Below, piece after piece: positions 35,212-44,026 of a DNA stretch of 64,000 nt (position 1 is the stretch's first letter; each line of letters opens with the position of its first letter). This stretch comes from Micromonospora chersina (GTDB lineage: Bacteria; Actinomycetota; Actinomycetes; Mycobacteriales; Micromonosporaceae). The stretch is from assembly GCF_900091475.1 (NCBI RefSeq), contig NZ_FMIB01000002.1:4836001-4900000 (forward strand), written 5' to 3'. The position numbers and the translations under genes were made by a program. The notes below the pieces were generated by a model. That model had not been told where the DNA came from. It searched no databases and was given only the letters and a program-made list of their open reading frames with translations.

Positions 35212-36411
35212 GTGCCGCCCGGGGGCTCCGCCGTCCCCGGGCGCGCCCAGAGGGGCCTCCTGCTCACGCACACCGTCGCGGTGCAGGCGGTCACGTTCAT
35301 GCTCCGGCCGGCCTCCGCGTACCGGGCGTTGGAACTGGACGTGCCGGGGGCCTGGCTGGGCGTGCTCGGGGCCAGCTTCGCCGTCGTACCCCTGGTGCTG
35401 GCCGTGCCCTCCGGGCACGCCGTGGACCGGCTCGGCGAGCGCCGGGTGGCGCTCGCCGGGTCGGCCCTGCTGGTGGCCGCCGGCCTCGGATTCGTGCTGC
35501 TCGCCGGCTCGGTGGCCGGCCTGGTCCTGGCCAGCATGGCGCTCGGCACCGCGCACCTCTGCGCGGTGGTCGCCCAGCAGGCGCTGGTCGCCAACCGCAC
35601 CCCGGCCGACCGGTACGACGCCGCGTTCGGCTACTACACCTTCGCCGCCTCGCTGGGGCAGGCGCTCGGCCCGGGCCTCATCGTGGTCTTCGGCGGGGAC
35701 CGCACGATCCCGGACACCCGGGCCATCTTCCTCGGCGCCACTGTGGTGGCGGTGCCGTTGCTGGTCGTCGCCCTGTTCCTGCGCCCGTCGGGACACCACC
35801 GGCAGGCCGCCGACGGTCCCGGCGCCGGCGGGCTGCGCGACCTGCTCCGCGAGCCCGGCCTGGTCCGCGCCCTCACGGTGAGCTGCGTCGTCCTGGCGGC
35901 GGTCGACATCACCCTTGTCTACCTGCCCGCGCTCGGCGCGGAACGCGGCATCGCCGCCGGTTCGATCGGCATCCTGCTCGGGGTCCGGGCGGTCGCCTCG
36001 ATGGCGTCCCGGCTGCTGCTCGGCCGGCTCGTGGCGGCCCTGGGCCGGCGGGTCGTGCTGGTCGGCACCGTGGCGCTCTCCGCCGCCGGGCTGGCCCTGC
36101 TGCTGCCCCCGCTGCCCTTCGCGGTCCTGCTGGTGGTGGTCGCGGTGGCCGGGCTCGGGCTGGGCGCGGGCCAGCCGCTGACCATGTCGTTCCTGGCCGA
36201 GGTGGCCCCGCCCGGGCTGCGCGGCCGGGCCATGTCGCTGCGGCTCACCGGCAACCGGCTCGGTCAGGTGCTCATCCCCAGTGCGGCCGGCGCGCTCGCG
36301 GCCGGCACCGGCGCGGCCGGCGTGCTCGCCTGCACCGCGGCCGGCCTGGCCGGAGCGGCCGTCGCCGCCACCCGCCTGCACCGATCCCCGCCCCCGACTC
36401 CGCATCCCTGA
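35212..36411 (+). CDS. MFS transporter in the tct operon
   Basis: 399 residues, 12 membrane segments, loop [19 protein letters not shown] between segments 2 and 3. The GTG start at 35212 directly follows the Usp stop (TGA then GTG). It resembles the UhpT/drug-efflux type MFS but I cannot name the substrate; the operon context suggests import or export of a carboxylic acid or related metabolite. Confidence 0.75.
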   Translation: MPPGGSAVPGRAQRGLLLTHTVAVQAVTFMLRPASAYRALELDVPGAWLGVLGASFAVVPLVLAVPSGHAVDRLGERRVALAGSALLVAAGLGFVLLAGSVAGLVLASMALGTAHLCAVVAQQALVANRTPADRYDAAFGYYTFAASLGQALGPGLIVVFGGDRTIPDTRAIFLGATVVAVPLLVVALFLRPSGHHRQAADGPGAGGLRDLLREPGLVRALTVSCVVLAAVDITLVYLPALGAERGIAAGSIGILLGVRAVASMASRLLLGRLVAALGRRVVLVGTVALSAAGLALLLPPLPFAVLLVVVAVAGLGLGAGQPLTMSFLAEVAPPGLRGRAMSLRLTGNRLGQVLIPSAAGALAAGTGAAGVLACTAAGLAGAAVAATRLHRSPPPTPHP

Positions 36412-36428
36412 GTGAGAGAAGGACGACA

Positions 36429-36911
36429 ATGGAGAACCCCACCACCGCCGACCTCTACGACCGGCACGGCGAGGCCCTCGGCTCGTGCGACACCCAGCTG
36501 CGCCAGTTCGGCGGCGTCCGGGCCTTCGCCGGTCCGGCCGTCACGGTGCGCTGCTTCCAGGACAACGCCCTGGTCAAGTCGATCGTGGCCGAGCCCGGGG
36601 AGGGCCGGGTGCTGGTGGTGGACGGCGGCGGCTCGCTGCACACCGCCCTCATGGGTGACCTCATCGCCGGCACCGCGGCGGAGAACGGCTGGGCCGGCGT
36701 GGTGGTCAACGGCGCCGTCCGCGACGCCGTGGCCCTCGGCGCCCTGCCCATCGGCATCAAGGCGCTCGGCACGAACCCGCGCAAGAGCGCGAAGACCGGC
36801 GCGGGCGAGCGGGACGTGCCGGTGTCGTTCGGCAACTGCGTCTTCACCCCCGGCGCCGAGGTGCACAGCGACGACGACGGCGTCGTCGTGCTGCCCGGCC
36901 CAGTCAGATGA
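36429..36911 (+). CDS. RraA-like protein (HMG aldolase / oxaloacetate decarboxylase type)
   Basis: 160 residues. The RraA fold shows [33 protein letters not shown] with the Arg-Asp that in the aldolase forms binds metal and pyruvate enolate, and a C-terminal DDDGVVVLP. RraA of E. coli inhibits RNase E, while the larger family contains class II aldolases that cleave 4-hydroxy-4-methyl-2-oxoglutarate or decarboxylate oxaloacetate. Last gene of the tct operon, which favours the aldolase/decarboxylase reading, but the sequence alone cannot decide. Confidence 0.82.
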   Translation: MENPTTADLYDRHGEALGSCDTQLRQFGGVRAFAGPAVTVRCFQDNALVKSIVAEPGEGRVLVVDGGGSLHTALMGDLIAGTAAENGWAGVVVNGAVRDAVALGALPIGIKALGTNPRKSAKTGAGERDVPVSFGNCVFTPGAEVHSDDDGVVVLPGPVR

Positions 36912-36926
36912 TCTGCCGGGCGGGTC

Positions 36927-37736
36927 CTAAGCCTCGGTGGCCGGGTGCGGGGCGACCTGGCCCTGGCGGAGCCGGGCCGCGCAGAGTTCGGCGAGCTTCG
37001 CGTACGCGGGGGCGCCGATCAGCGCGGTCAGCTCCGGGCCGTAGGAGATGTACATCGGCTCGGCGCCGACGTGCGCGTCCGTGGAGGAGGTGCACCACCA
37101 GTCCAGGTCGTGACCGCCCGCGCCCCAGCCGCGCCTGTCGAACTCGGTGAGCGTGGAGATCAGCACCTTGGTGTTGTCGGGCCGCTTGTGCCAGTCCTGG
37201 TCGCGGCGGATCGGCAGCTGCCAGCAGACGTCCGGCTTGTACTCCAGCGGGTGCACCCCGTCGCGCAGCGCCTGGGCGTGCAGCGCGCAGCCGCCCCCGC
37301 CGGGGAAGTCGGCGTCGTTGAGGAAGACGCAGGGCGCGTCGGCGGCGCGGGTGGCCGTGCGCCGGGCCGGGTTCTTCCCGTCGATCGTGTCGTTCTCGGT
37401 CCAGTTCTTGAAGCCCCGGCGGAAGTGCTGCCAGGTCTCCGGGGTGAGCCGCTTGACCGCCGCCCGGACCCGCTTCTCGTCGTCGCCGTCGGTGAAGAAC
37501 GCGCCGTGCGAGCAGCAGCCGTCCGCGGCGCGGCCCGCGATGATGCCGTGGCAGCCCCGGCCGAAGATGCACGTCCAGCGGGAGAGCAGCCAGGTCAGGT
37601 CGGCCCGCACCAGGTGCTTGGCGTCGGCCGGGTCGACGAACTCGATCCACTCCCGCGGGAAGTCCAGCCCGACCTCGCGGCTGCGCGGGTCGTCGGGGTC
37701 GTCCACCAGCACGTGAAGCTCGATCTGCCCTGTCAC
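36927..37736 (-). CDS. Conserved cysteine-rich protein (possible metal or Fe-S cluster binding)
   Basis: 269 residues with an ordered set of cysteines: C56 and C62 (CIFGRGCHG), C74-C75 (GCCSHG), C136 (CVFLN) and C150 (GCALH). This resembles the cysteine clusters of YkgJ/DUF3109-type proteins that bind iron or zinc, though I cannot assign it with confidence. The protein is otherwise acidic and soluble. It is convergent with the RraA gene, 15 nt apart, and divergent from the Ppx/GppA gene with a short gap. Confidence 0.6.
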   Translation of the reverse strand: MTGQIELHVLVDDPDDPRSREVGLDFPREWIEFVDPADAKHLVRADLTWLLSRWTCIFGRGCHGIIAGRAADGCCSHGAFFTDGDDEKRVRAAVKRLTPETWQHFRRGFKNWTENDTIDGKNPARRTATRAADAPCVFLNDADFPGGGGCALHAQALRDGVHPLEYKPDVCWQLPIRRDQDWHKRPDNTKVLISTLTEFDRRGWGAGGHDLDWWCTSSTDAHVGAEPMYISYGPELTALIGAPAYAKLAELCAARLRQGQVAPHPATEA

Positions 37737-37810
37737 CCGGCCCAGCGTACGCGGGGTGACCCCGCCCGGCCGGCGAGCCGACGAAACGTGTTGGCCCTAG
37801 GGTCGTCACC

Positions 37811-38755
37811 ATGCGACTGGGTGTCCTCGACGTCGGCTCCAACACGGTGCACCTCCTGGTGGTCGACGCCCACCACGGCGCCCACCCGTGGCCGGCGCAC
37901 TCCGAGAAGGTGGTGCTCCGGCTGGCCGAGCAGATCGGCCCGGACGGCGCGCTGACCGACGCGGGCGCGGACGGGCTGGTCAAGGCCGTCGGCATGGCCC
38001 GCGCCGCGGCGGACGGTCTGGAGGCCGACGACCTGCTGGCCTTCGCCACCAGCGCGGTCCGTGACGCCACAAACGCCGGCGAGGTGCTGGCCCGGGTCCG
38101 GGACGAGACCGGCGTACGCCTGGAGGTGCTCTCCGGCGCGGACGAGGCGCGGATGACCTTCCTGGCGGTGCGGCGGTGGTTCGGGTGGTCCGCCGGCCGG
38201 CTGCTCGTGATGGACATCGGGGGCGGCTCGCTGGAGCTGGCCGCCGGCATCGACGAGGGGCCGGACGTGGCGGTCTCGCTGCCGCTCGGTGCGGGGCGGC
38301 TGAGCCGGGAGCGGCTGGCGGTCGACCCGTCCGGCGCCGTGCCGCCGTCGGCCGAGACCGTCGAGGAGCTGCGGGAGTACGTCGACGCCCAGCTCGACCC
38401 GGTGGTGGAGCAGCTCACCGCGGTGGGCTGGGAGCGCCCGGTGGCCACCTCGAAGACGTTCCGGATGCTGGCCCGGCTGGCCGGCGCGGCGCCCTCCGGG
38501 GCCGGGCTCTGGGCGCGGCGCAGCCTGACCCGCACGGGGCTGCGCCAGGTGCTCGGCTTCATCCGGCACATCCCGCCGGCCCAGCTGCCCGAGCTGGAGG
38601 GGGTCAGCGCGCAGCGGGCCCACCAGCTCCTCGCCGGGGCGGTGGTGGCCGAGGCGGTGCTGCGCCGGCTCGACGTGGACTGCCTGGACATCTGCCCGTG
38701 GGCGCTGCGCGAGGGGGTCATCCTGCGCCGCCTCGATCAACTCGCGCCGATGTGA
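37811..38755 (+). CDS. Ppx/GppA family exopolyphosphatase / pppGpp phosphatase
   Basis: 314 residues, actin-like ATPase fold. Phosphate-1 loop [13 protein letters not shown] at the N-terminus, FATSAVRDA in the middle, and phosphate-2 loop [11 protein letters not shown]. Members split phosphate from long-chain polyphosphate or pppGpp; the short actinobacterial form is often called Ppx. The ATG at 37811 follows a TAGGGT -10 (37798-37803) by 7 nt. It neighbours an isomerase-like gene on the same strand. Confidence 0.88.
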   Translation: MRLGVLDVGSNTVHLLVVDAHHGAHPWPAHSEKVVLRLAEQIGPDGALTDAGADGLVKAVGMARAAADGLEADDLLAFATSAVRDATNAGEVLARVRDETGVRLEVLSGADEARMTFLAVRRWFGWSAGRLLVMDIGGGSLELAAGIDEGPDVAVSLPLGAGRLSRERLAVDPSGAVPPSAETVEELREYVDAQLDPVVEQLTAVGWERPVATSKTFRMLARLAGAAPSGAGLWARRSLTRTGLRQVLGFIRHIPPAQLPELEGVSAQRAHQLLAGAVVAEAVLRRLDVDCLDICPWALREGVILRRLDQLAPM

Positions 38756-38831
38756 TCCCGGTCGGCCCTTCTACGTCTTTTGCGGGTGCTCGTCCCGATG
38801 CGCGCTGGCGGGGGCGGCTACCCTGAGGGGC

Positions 38832-39638
38832 GTGACTTCCCGCGTTCCGGTGCTCCTGTCCACGTCCTCGGTCTTCCCTGAGCGGACCGCGGCGGCGTTC
38901 CAGCTGGCCTCGGCGCTCGGTTACGACGGCGTCGAGGTGATGGTCTGGACCGACCCGGTCAGCCAGGACCCGGGCGCGCTGCGCGGCCTGTCCGAGCACT
39001 ACGGCGTCCCGGTCCTCTCGGTGCACGCGCCCTGCCTGCTGGTCACCCAGCGGGTGTGGAGCCCCGACCCGTGGGAGCGGCTGCGCAGGGCCGCGGAGCT
39101 GGCCGAGGTCCTGGAGGCGCCCACCGTCGTGGTGCACCCGCCGTTCACCTGGCAGCGCGACTACGCCCGCACCTTCGCCGACGGGCTCGACAAGATCGCC
39201 GGCCGCTTCCGCGGGCTGCGCTTCGCCGTGGAGAACATGTACCCGGTGCGGATGGCCGGCCGGCAGTTCGTTCCGTACGTCCCCGGCTGGGACCCGACCG
39301 ACACCGGCTACGCCTCGTACACCCTGGACCTGTCGCACTGCGCGGCGTCGCACACCGACGCCCTGGCCATGGCCGACCGGATGGGGTCCGGCCTGGCCCA
39401 CGTCCACCTGGGCGACGGCACCGGTGAGGGGCGCGACGAGCACCTGGTGCCGGGGCGGGGCGGGCAGCCCTGCGCCGAGCTGCTCCGCTCGCTGGCCGGC
39501 CGGGGCTTCACCGGCTCGGTGGCCGTCGAGGTGACGACCCGGGGCGCGAAGAGCCGCGCGGTCCGCGAGGCGGACCTGCGCGAGTCGCTCGCGTTCGCCC
39601 GGGCCAACCTGACCGCACCCTCCCCGGTCGACGCCTGA
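38832..39638 (+). CDS. Sugar phosphate isomerase/epimerase (xylose isomerase-like TIM barrel)
   Basis: 268 residues of the AP endonuclease 2/xylose isomerase-like TIM-barrel family: [47 protein letters not shown] and HVHLGDG carry the usual metal-binding His, Glu and Asp. Substrate unknown; the gene often follows a Ppx gene in actinobacteria. GTG at 38832 lies 7 nt after a TACCCT -10 (38819-38824), so it has its own leaderless promoter. Confidence 0.82.
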   Translation: MTSRVPVLLSTSSVFPERTAAAFQLASALGYDGVEVMVWTDPVSQDPGALRGLSEHYGVPVLSVHAPCLLVTQRVWSPDPWERLRRAAELAEVLEAPTVVVHPPFTWQRDYARTFADGLDKIAGRFRGLRFAVENMYPVRMAGRQFVPYVPGWDPTDTGYASYTLDLSHCAASHTDALAMADRMGSGLAHVHLGDGTGEGRDEHLVPGRGGQPCAELLRSLAGRGFTGSVAVEVTTRGAKSRAVREADLRESLAFARANLTAPSPVDA

Positions 39639-39674
39639 CCGCCGGGGTCGACGCCGGACCGGGGGAAGAACCGG

Positions 39675-40250
39675 TCAGCTGACCGGGGTGAGCGGTTCCG
39701 GTTGGGCCGGCACGGTCACCTGCTCGCCGACGGCGGCCCGCTTGCGGGCCCGGTGCGCGGCCACGTGCGAGCGGGTGGCACAGCGCTCCGAGCAGAACCG
39801 CCGGCAGCAGTTCGACGAGGTGTCCAGGTAGACGTTGCCGCAGCGCTCGTCGGCGCAGACGCCGAACCGGGCGCTGCCGTACTCGCAGAGCCAGACCGAC
39901 AGCCCCCACACCGCGCCGGCCAGGTACTCCGAGCTGACCGAGGCGCCCCGGCTGGTCACGTGCATGTGCCAGTCGGAGGAGTCGTGGCCGGAGATGCGCG
40001 GCTGCACCGGGAACGCCTCCAGCAGCGCGTTCAGCTCCGTCACCGCCTCGGCGTCGCGACCCGAGGTGCCGTAGTCGAAGATGTCACGCAGGCGCTTCTG
40101 CGCCCGCCGGAAGATCGTCAGGTCCCGTTCGGCGACCTCGTCGCGCATCCACGCGTTGTCGTCCGGGAAGAGGGCCCGCAGGTCGTCGAGGTCGTCCAGG
40201 CGGGCGTTGACGAGATCAACACCGGTCCGGGCGTACGCGTCGAAGTTCAC
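39675..40250 (-). CDS. CGNR zinc-finger regulator
   Basis: 191 residues. The C-terminus is the CGNR zinc finger, FGVCADERCGNVYLD, with two further Cys in RRFCSERCATR, expected to bind zinc and DNA; the N-terminal part matches the ABATE domain thought to sense stress. GTG at 40250 is preferred because a TACCGT box (40258-40263) lies 7 nt upstream; the frame extends upstream to an ATG without similarity. It starts 20 nt after the ATP-grasp gene but the -10 suggests its own promoter. Confidence 0.85.
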   Translation of the reverse strand: MNFDAYARTGVDLVNARLDDLDDLRALFPDDNAWMRDEVAERDLTIFRRAQKRLRDIFDYGTSGRDAEAVTELNALLEAFPVQPRISGHDSSDWHMHVTSRGASVSSEYLAGAVWGLSVWLCEYGSARFGVCADERCGNVYLDTSSNCCRRFCSERCATRSHVAAHRARKRAAVGEQVTVPAQPEPLTPVS

Positions 40251-40269
40251 GACACCAACGGTAGACGAC

Positions 40270-41436
40270 TCACGGGGCACGCGGCGCGTCGATGTAGTGG
40301 GGCAGGAACCGCGCGTAACCGTCAGTGATGAGGCTCTCGCTCTCCCGGACGCCCGCGCCGGCCGACTCGCCGTCCACGATCCAGCTGCCCAGCACCATCC
40401 GGCTGCCCGCGAACTCGGGCAACGCGCGGAACTCCTGGTAGCAGAACCCCTCGTCGCCGTAGATCCCCGGGTTGGTGATCTCGGTGCCGCCGCTCACGAT
40501 GCGTACCGAGCCGCCTTCCCGGCCGAGCAGCGGCTTGGCCACGTACTCGGCCATCCCGCGCGGCGAGTCCAGGTACGCGGGCAGCAGGTAGTCGTGCCCC
40601 GGGTAGAGCTCCCAGAGCACCGCCAGCAGTGCCTTGTTCGACAGCAGCAGCTTCCAGGCCGGCTCGATCCAGGTGGTCGGGGTGCCCGGCTCCAGCGCCG
40701 GCGGCCCGTACGGCTCGGCCAGCATCCACTCCCAGGGATAGAGCTTGAAGCAGGTGGTGATCGGCCGGTCGGCGGCGTCGACGAAGCGCCGCCCGTCCCA
40801 GCCGACCTGCTGGATCGGCATGAGCGTGACGTCCAGGCCCGCCTGCCGGGCGGTCTCGGCCAGGTAGCCGGCCGTGATCTGGTCCTCGCCCGACTCCTCC
40901 TCCGACGACCAGAGCACGTGCACGCGGGGGTCGTGCAGGCCGGCGCCGATCTTGGCCCAGGCCCCCACCAGCCGTTCGTGCAGGCTGTTCCACTGGTCCG
41001 CGTCCGGCCTGGTGTGCTCCAGCCAGTACCACTGCACGATGCTCGCCTCCACGAGCGCCGTCGGGGTGTCGGCGTTGTACTCCAGCAGCTTCGGCGGCCA
41101 GCTTCCGTCGTACCAGAGGTCGAAGCGGCCGTAGAGGGTCGGCGGCGCCTCCCGCAGCGACCGGGCGACCGCCTCGGCGGCCCACTCCGGGATGCCGAAC
41201 TCGGCGTACCGGTTGCGGGCCACCACGTGCTCGGCGGCGGCCACCGACATCCGGTGCAGCTCCTCCGTCGCCTCCTCCAGCCGGAGCACCTCGTCCAGCT
41301 CGAAGGCGTACGCGCCGGTCTCGTCCCAGTACGACATGATCTCGCCGTCGGGCAGCTCGGTGTCGACGTACACCAGGCCCTGGGCCCGGATGGTGGCGTC
41401 CCAGTCGGGGCGCGGGGTGCTGGTCTCGCGCCGCAC
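40270..41436 (-). CDS. Glutathionylspermidine synthase-like ATP-grasp enzyme (YgiC-like)
   Basis: About 388 residues. The signature of the glutathionylspermidine synthase C-terminal family is present: YGRFDLWYDGSWPPKLLEYNADTP and WIEPAWKLLLSNKALLAVLW (in part), YVAKPLLGREGGSV with the ATP-grasp Lys. The amidase half of true Gsp synthetases is missing, as in E. coli YgiC/YjfC, whose ligase product is not firmly known. The GTG at 41436 overlaps no gene but lies 1 nt after the stop of the small lipoprotein gene (TGAG-GTG), pointing to translational coupling. Actinobacteria make mycothiol rather than glutathione, so the thiol/peptide substrate is unclear. Confidence 0.85.
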   Translation of the reverse strand: MRRETSTPRPDWDATIRAQGLVYVDTELPDGEIMSYWDETGAYAFELDEVLRLEEATEELHRMSVAAAEHVVARNRYAEFGIPEWAAEAVARSLREAPPTLYGRFDLWYDGSWPPKLLEYNADTPTALVEASIVQWYWLEHTRPDADQWNSLHERLVGAWAKIGAGLHDPRVHVLWSSEEESGEDQITAGYLAETARQAGLDVTLMPIQQVGWDGRRFVDAADRPITTCFKLYPWEWMLAEPYGPPALEPGTPTTWIEPAWKLLLSNKALLAVLWELYPGHDYLLPAYLDSPRGMAEYVAKPLLGREGGSVRIVSGGTEITNPGIYGDEGFCYQEFRALPEFAGSRMVLGSWIVDGESAGAGVRESESLITDGYARFLPHYIDAPRAP

Positions 41437-41437
41437 C

Positions 41438-41710
41438 TCAGCCGCCGCAGGAGGCGAGGTGGGTGCCGAAGCCGCCGCGCTCGGGCAGCGCCGCGGCGAC
41501 CGGCGCCGGGGTGTCCCGGGCGGTGGCCGGCGCGGGGACCCGCAGGGCCACGGCGACCGTGTCGCCGCCCCCGCCGGCCGGGCCGAGCGCGCAGTCGTCA
41601 TCGTCGTCGTCGTAGCCGTTGTTGCAGCCGGAGAGCGCGAGCGCGAGGGCGGTCAGGGCGCCGAGCTGCACGGTGGCCGACCGGAGCCGGCGTCGGGGGC
41701 GTCGTTCCAC
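41438..41710 (-). CDS. Small Asp-rich lipoprotein paired with the ATP-grasp enzyme
   Basis: 90 residues. Lys/Arg-rich start (MERRPRRRLR), hydrophobic segment and lipobox LALSGC (Cys 29), then NNGYDDDDDDC with six consecutive Asp, a Gly stretch, and a Pro/Ala tail ending in SCGG. The gene directly precedes the ATP-grasp gene. In enterobacteria the lipoprotein YgiB (DUF1190) sits next to YgiC in the same way, but sequence similarity is not evident to me. A GTG start at 41710 is used; an earlier frame start adds no signal-like sequence. The Asp run might bind a divalent metal; that is a guess. Confidence 0.65.
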   Translation of the reverse strand: MERRPRRRLRSATVQLGALTALALALSGCNNGYDDDDDDCALGPAGGGGDTVAVALRVPAPATARDTPAPVAAALPERGGFGTHLASCGG

Positions 41711-41828
41711 GTGATCGTTGTAGCGGATCGCCGCCAGCCGGGCGGCCCCGCGGTGCCCGCCGGAACGCTGCGTGACGTTGCCCGCCGCCCCCCGGCGCGG
41801 GCCCACCGCCGGGCGTTACGCTCGGCTC

Positions 41829-42749
41829 ATGCTCCGTTCCGTCATCCTCGCCGCCTCCCGGTCATCCCAGGTCGAGCGGCTCGTCGCGACGGCCCCGTTC
41901 ACGCGGGACGTCGTCCGCCGGTTCGTCGCCGGCGCCGGCACCGACGACGCGCTGCGCGCGACCCGCGCACTCGTCGCCGACGGCCAAGCGGTCACCCTCG
42001 ACAACCTCGGCGAGGACACCGTCACCCCGGAGCAGGCGAACGCCACCCGGGACGAATACCTCAAGCTGCTGCGACTGCTGGGCGCCGCCGGGCTCACCCC
42101 GGCCGCCGAGGTCAGCGTCAAGCTCTCCGCGCTCGGGCAGATGTTCGACGAGCAGCTCGCGTACGACAACGCGCGGGCGATCTGCGCGGCGGCCGACGCG
42201 GTGGGCACCACCGTCACCCTGGACATGGAGGACCACACCACCACCGACTCGACCCTGGACATCCTCGCCAAGCTGCGCAAGGACTACCCGTCGACAGGTG
42301 CGGTGCTCCAGGCGTACCTGCGGCGGACCGAGTCGGACTGCCGCGAGCTGTCCGGCGCCGGGTCCCGGGTGCGGCTCTGCAAGGGCGCGTACAAGGAGCC
42401 CGAGTCGGTGGCGTACCAGTCCGCCCGCGAGGTCGACAAGTCGTACGTGCGCTGCATGAACGTGCTCATGTCCGGTGACGGCTACCCGATGCTTGCCACC
42501 CACGACCCGCGCCTGATCGCCATCGGCGAGGACCGGGCCCGCTGGTTCGACCGCGGCCCGGAGCGGTTCGAGTTCCAGATGCTGTTCGGCATCCGCCCGG
42601 AGGAGCAGAAGCGCCTCGTCGGCGACGGCTACACGGTGCGCACCTACGTCCCCTACGGCGACCAGTGGTACGGCTACCTCATGCGCCGGCTGGCCGAGCG
42701 CCCCGCCAACATGATGTTCTTCGGCCGCGCCCTGATGTCGAAGAAGTGA
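41829..42749 (+). CDS. Proline dehydrogenase (monofunctional)
   Basis: 306 residues, a stand-alone PRODH domain. FAD-binding TIM barrel with the conserved VSVKLSALGQ, DMEDH, QAYLRRTESD, RLCKGAYKEP, LATHDPRLI and EFQMLFGIR segments; oxidises proline to pyrroline-5-carboxylate with electrons to the quinone pool. The P5C dehydrogenase needed for the next step is not in the window. ATG at 41829 follows TACGCT (41817-41822) by 6 nt. It is divergent from the small lipoprotein gene. Confidence 0.93.
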   Translation: MLRSVILAASRSSQVERLVATAPFTRDVVRRFVAGAGTDDALRATRALVADGQAVTLDNLGEDTVTPEQANATRDEYLKLLRLLGAAGLTPAAEVSVKLSALGQMFDEQLAYDNARAICAAADAVGTTVTLDMEDHTTTDSTLDILAKLRKDYPSTGAVLQAYLRRTESDCRELSGAGSRVRLCKGAYKEPESVAYQSAREVDKSYVRCMNVLMSGDGYPMLATHDPRLIAIGEDRARWFDRGPERFEFQMLFGIRPEEQKRLVGDGYTVRTYVPYGDQWYGYLMRRLAERPANMMFFGRALMSKK

Positions 42750-42750
42750 G

Positions 42751-43155
42751 TCAGTCGTTCGACCAGGTCCGGGTGCAGAGCACCAGCCGGTAGCCGTCCG
42801 GATCGGCGAACGTCAACCCCCAGCGGTCCCAGTACGGGCCGGCGGAGACCCTGGTCCCGCCGGCCCGTTCCAGTCGGCCGGCCAGTTCGTCGTCGACCGG
42901 CCCGTCGAGGTAGAGCACGAACAGGTCCTCCGCGGTGGGGCGCGGCGCGACGGCCAACTGGGCGCCGCCGACCAGTTCCAGGTGCCAGCCCGCGCCCGGC
43001 CGGCCGAGCATCACGAGGTCGTGCTCGCCGGGCCCGTCGGCGGTGCTCCGGTAGAGCACGTCCAGGCCCAGGCCGTCGGCCCAGAACCGCTCGGCGGCGG
43101 CGAGGTCCCGGCTCGGGCGGGCCAGGCGTACGTGGGTGTCTGCGGTGAGCGGCAT
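42751..43155 (-). CDS. VOC family protein (glyoxalase/dioxygenase-like)
   Basis: 134 residues, one vicinal-oxygen-chelate fold: RDLAAAERFWADGLGLDVLY at the start and FADPDGYRLVL at the end. The metal-ligand positions are partly kept (His/Glu pair: THVRL, HLELV). Substrate unknown. Converges with the proline dehydrogenase gene, one base between the stops. Upstream it faces the hydrolase promoter. Confidence 0.75.
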   Translation of the reverse strand: MPLTADTHVRLARPSRDLAAAERFWADGLGLDVLYRSTADGPGEHDLVMLGRPGAGWHLELVGGAQLAVAPRPTAEDLFVLYLDGPVDDELAGRLERAGGTRVSAGPYWDRWGLTFADPDGYRLVLCTRTWSND

Positions 43156-43195
43156 GGCAAGATCCTCCGACCTCCACCCGAGTTGAGGTCAACCC

Positions 43196-43226
43196 TTGAC
43201 GGTTAAAGCTAATGGCATTAGCTTTA
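43196..43226 (+). promoter_or_regulatory. Promoter with TetR operator upstream of the hydrolase operon
   Basis: A -35 TTGACG (43196-43201) and -10 TAGCTT (43219-43224) are 17 bp apart. A perfect 10-bp-arm palindrome TAAAGCTAAT-GGC-ATTAGCTTTA (43204-43226) fills the spacer and the -10. The downstream operon encodes a TetR protein, so this is its probable operator. Transcription would start at the ATG, giving a leaderless mRNA. Confidence 0.8.
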
Positions 43227-43231
43227 CGGCT

Positions 43232-44026
43232 ATGACGATTAGCCAGGTGGCGCGGGACGGCGGAACCATCGCGTACGAGGTGCACGGGGAGGGGCCGCTC
43301 GTGGTCCTCGCGCACGGCATGGGGGAGAACCGGGCGACCTTCCGCCACCTGGTGCCCCGGCTGGTCGCGGCCGGCTACCGGGTCGCCCCGGTGGACGTGC
43401 GCGGGCACGGCGACTCCAGCCCGCGCTGGTCCACCTACGCGCCGGCAGAGGTCGGCGGCGACCTGCTCGCCGTGGTCCGGGCGCTCGGCGGCGGCCCGGC
43501 CACCCTGGTGGGCAGCTCGTCCAGCGCCGCCGCCGTGGTGTTCGCCGCCGCCGACGCCCCCGCGCTGGTCAACGGCATCGTGCAGGTCAGCCCGTTCGTC
43601 ACCCCGCCGAATCCCAACCCGGTGCTCCGGGCGGCCCAGGCGCTCGTGCTGCGCAGCCCGCGGCTGTTCGGCATGTTCCACCGCACCCTGTTCCCGTGCG
43701 GGCGGCCCGCCGACGACGCCGCGTACCGGAAGGAGATGGTCGTCAAGCTGCGCGGCCGGATGGACGCGGTGCGGGGCGTGGTCGCGCCGGTCGACCCGCA
43801 CTGGACCGAGCGGGCCCGGGAGGTGCGGCAGCCGGTGCTGGTGCTGATGGGCACGAAGGACCCGGACTTCCCGGACCCGGGCGCCGAGGCGCGTGCCGCC
43901 CGCCGGCTCTTCGCCACCGCCGAGGCCCGCATGATCGCCGACTCCGGCCACTACCCGCACGCCGACCAGCCCGACGCCACGGCCGCCGACCTGACCGAGT
44001 TCCTGGCGGTGACCTCCGGTGCCTAG
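43232..44026 (+). CDS. Alpha/beta hydrolase
   Basis: 264 residues. Alpha/beta hydrolase fold with oxyanion-hole HGMGENR, nucleophile elbow LVGSSSSAAAVV (the usual GxSxG reads GSSSS), a D in PVLVLMGTKDPDFPD and the His in DSGHYPHADQP. The missing last Gly of the elbow is tolerated in some families. Substrate unknown. ATG at 43232 is 7 nt after the TAGCTT -10. The GTG of the TetR gene lies inside its 3' end, so the two are coupled. Confidence 0.85.
   Translation: MTISQVARDGGTIAYEVHGEGPLVVLAHGMGENRATFRHLVPRLVAAGYRVAPVDVRGHGDSSPRWSTYAPAEVGGDLLAVVRALGGGPATLVGSSSSAAAVVFAAADAPALVNGIVQVSPFVTPPNPNPVLRAAQALVLRSPRLFGMFHRTLFPCGRPADDAAYRKEMVVKLRGRMDAVRGVVAPVDPHWTERAREVRQPVLVLMGTKDPDFPDPGAEARAARRLFATAEARMIADSGHYPHADQPDATAADLTEFLAVTSGA

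Noticed and set aside
39671..39686. Perfect 16-bp palindrome CCGGTCAGCTGACCGG at the end of the CGNR gene
   Set aside because: It includes the stop codon of the gene and is short; a real role in termination cannot be shown from sequence alone.
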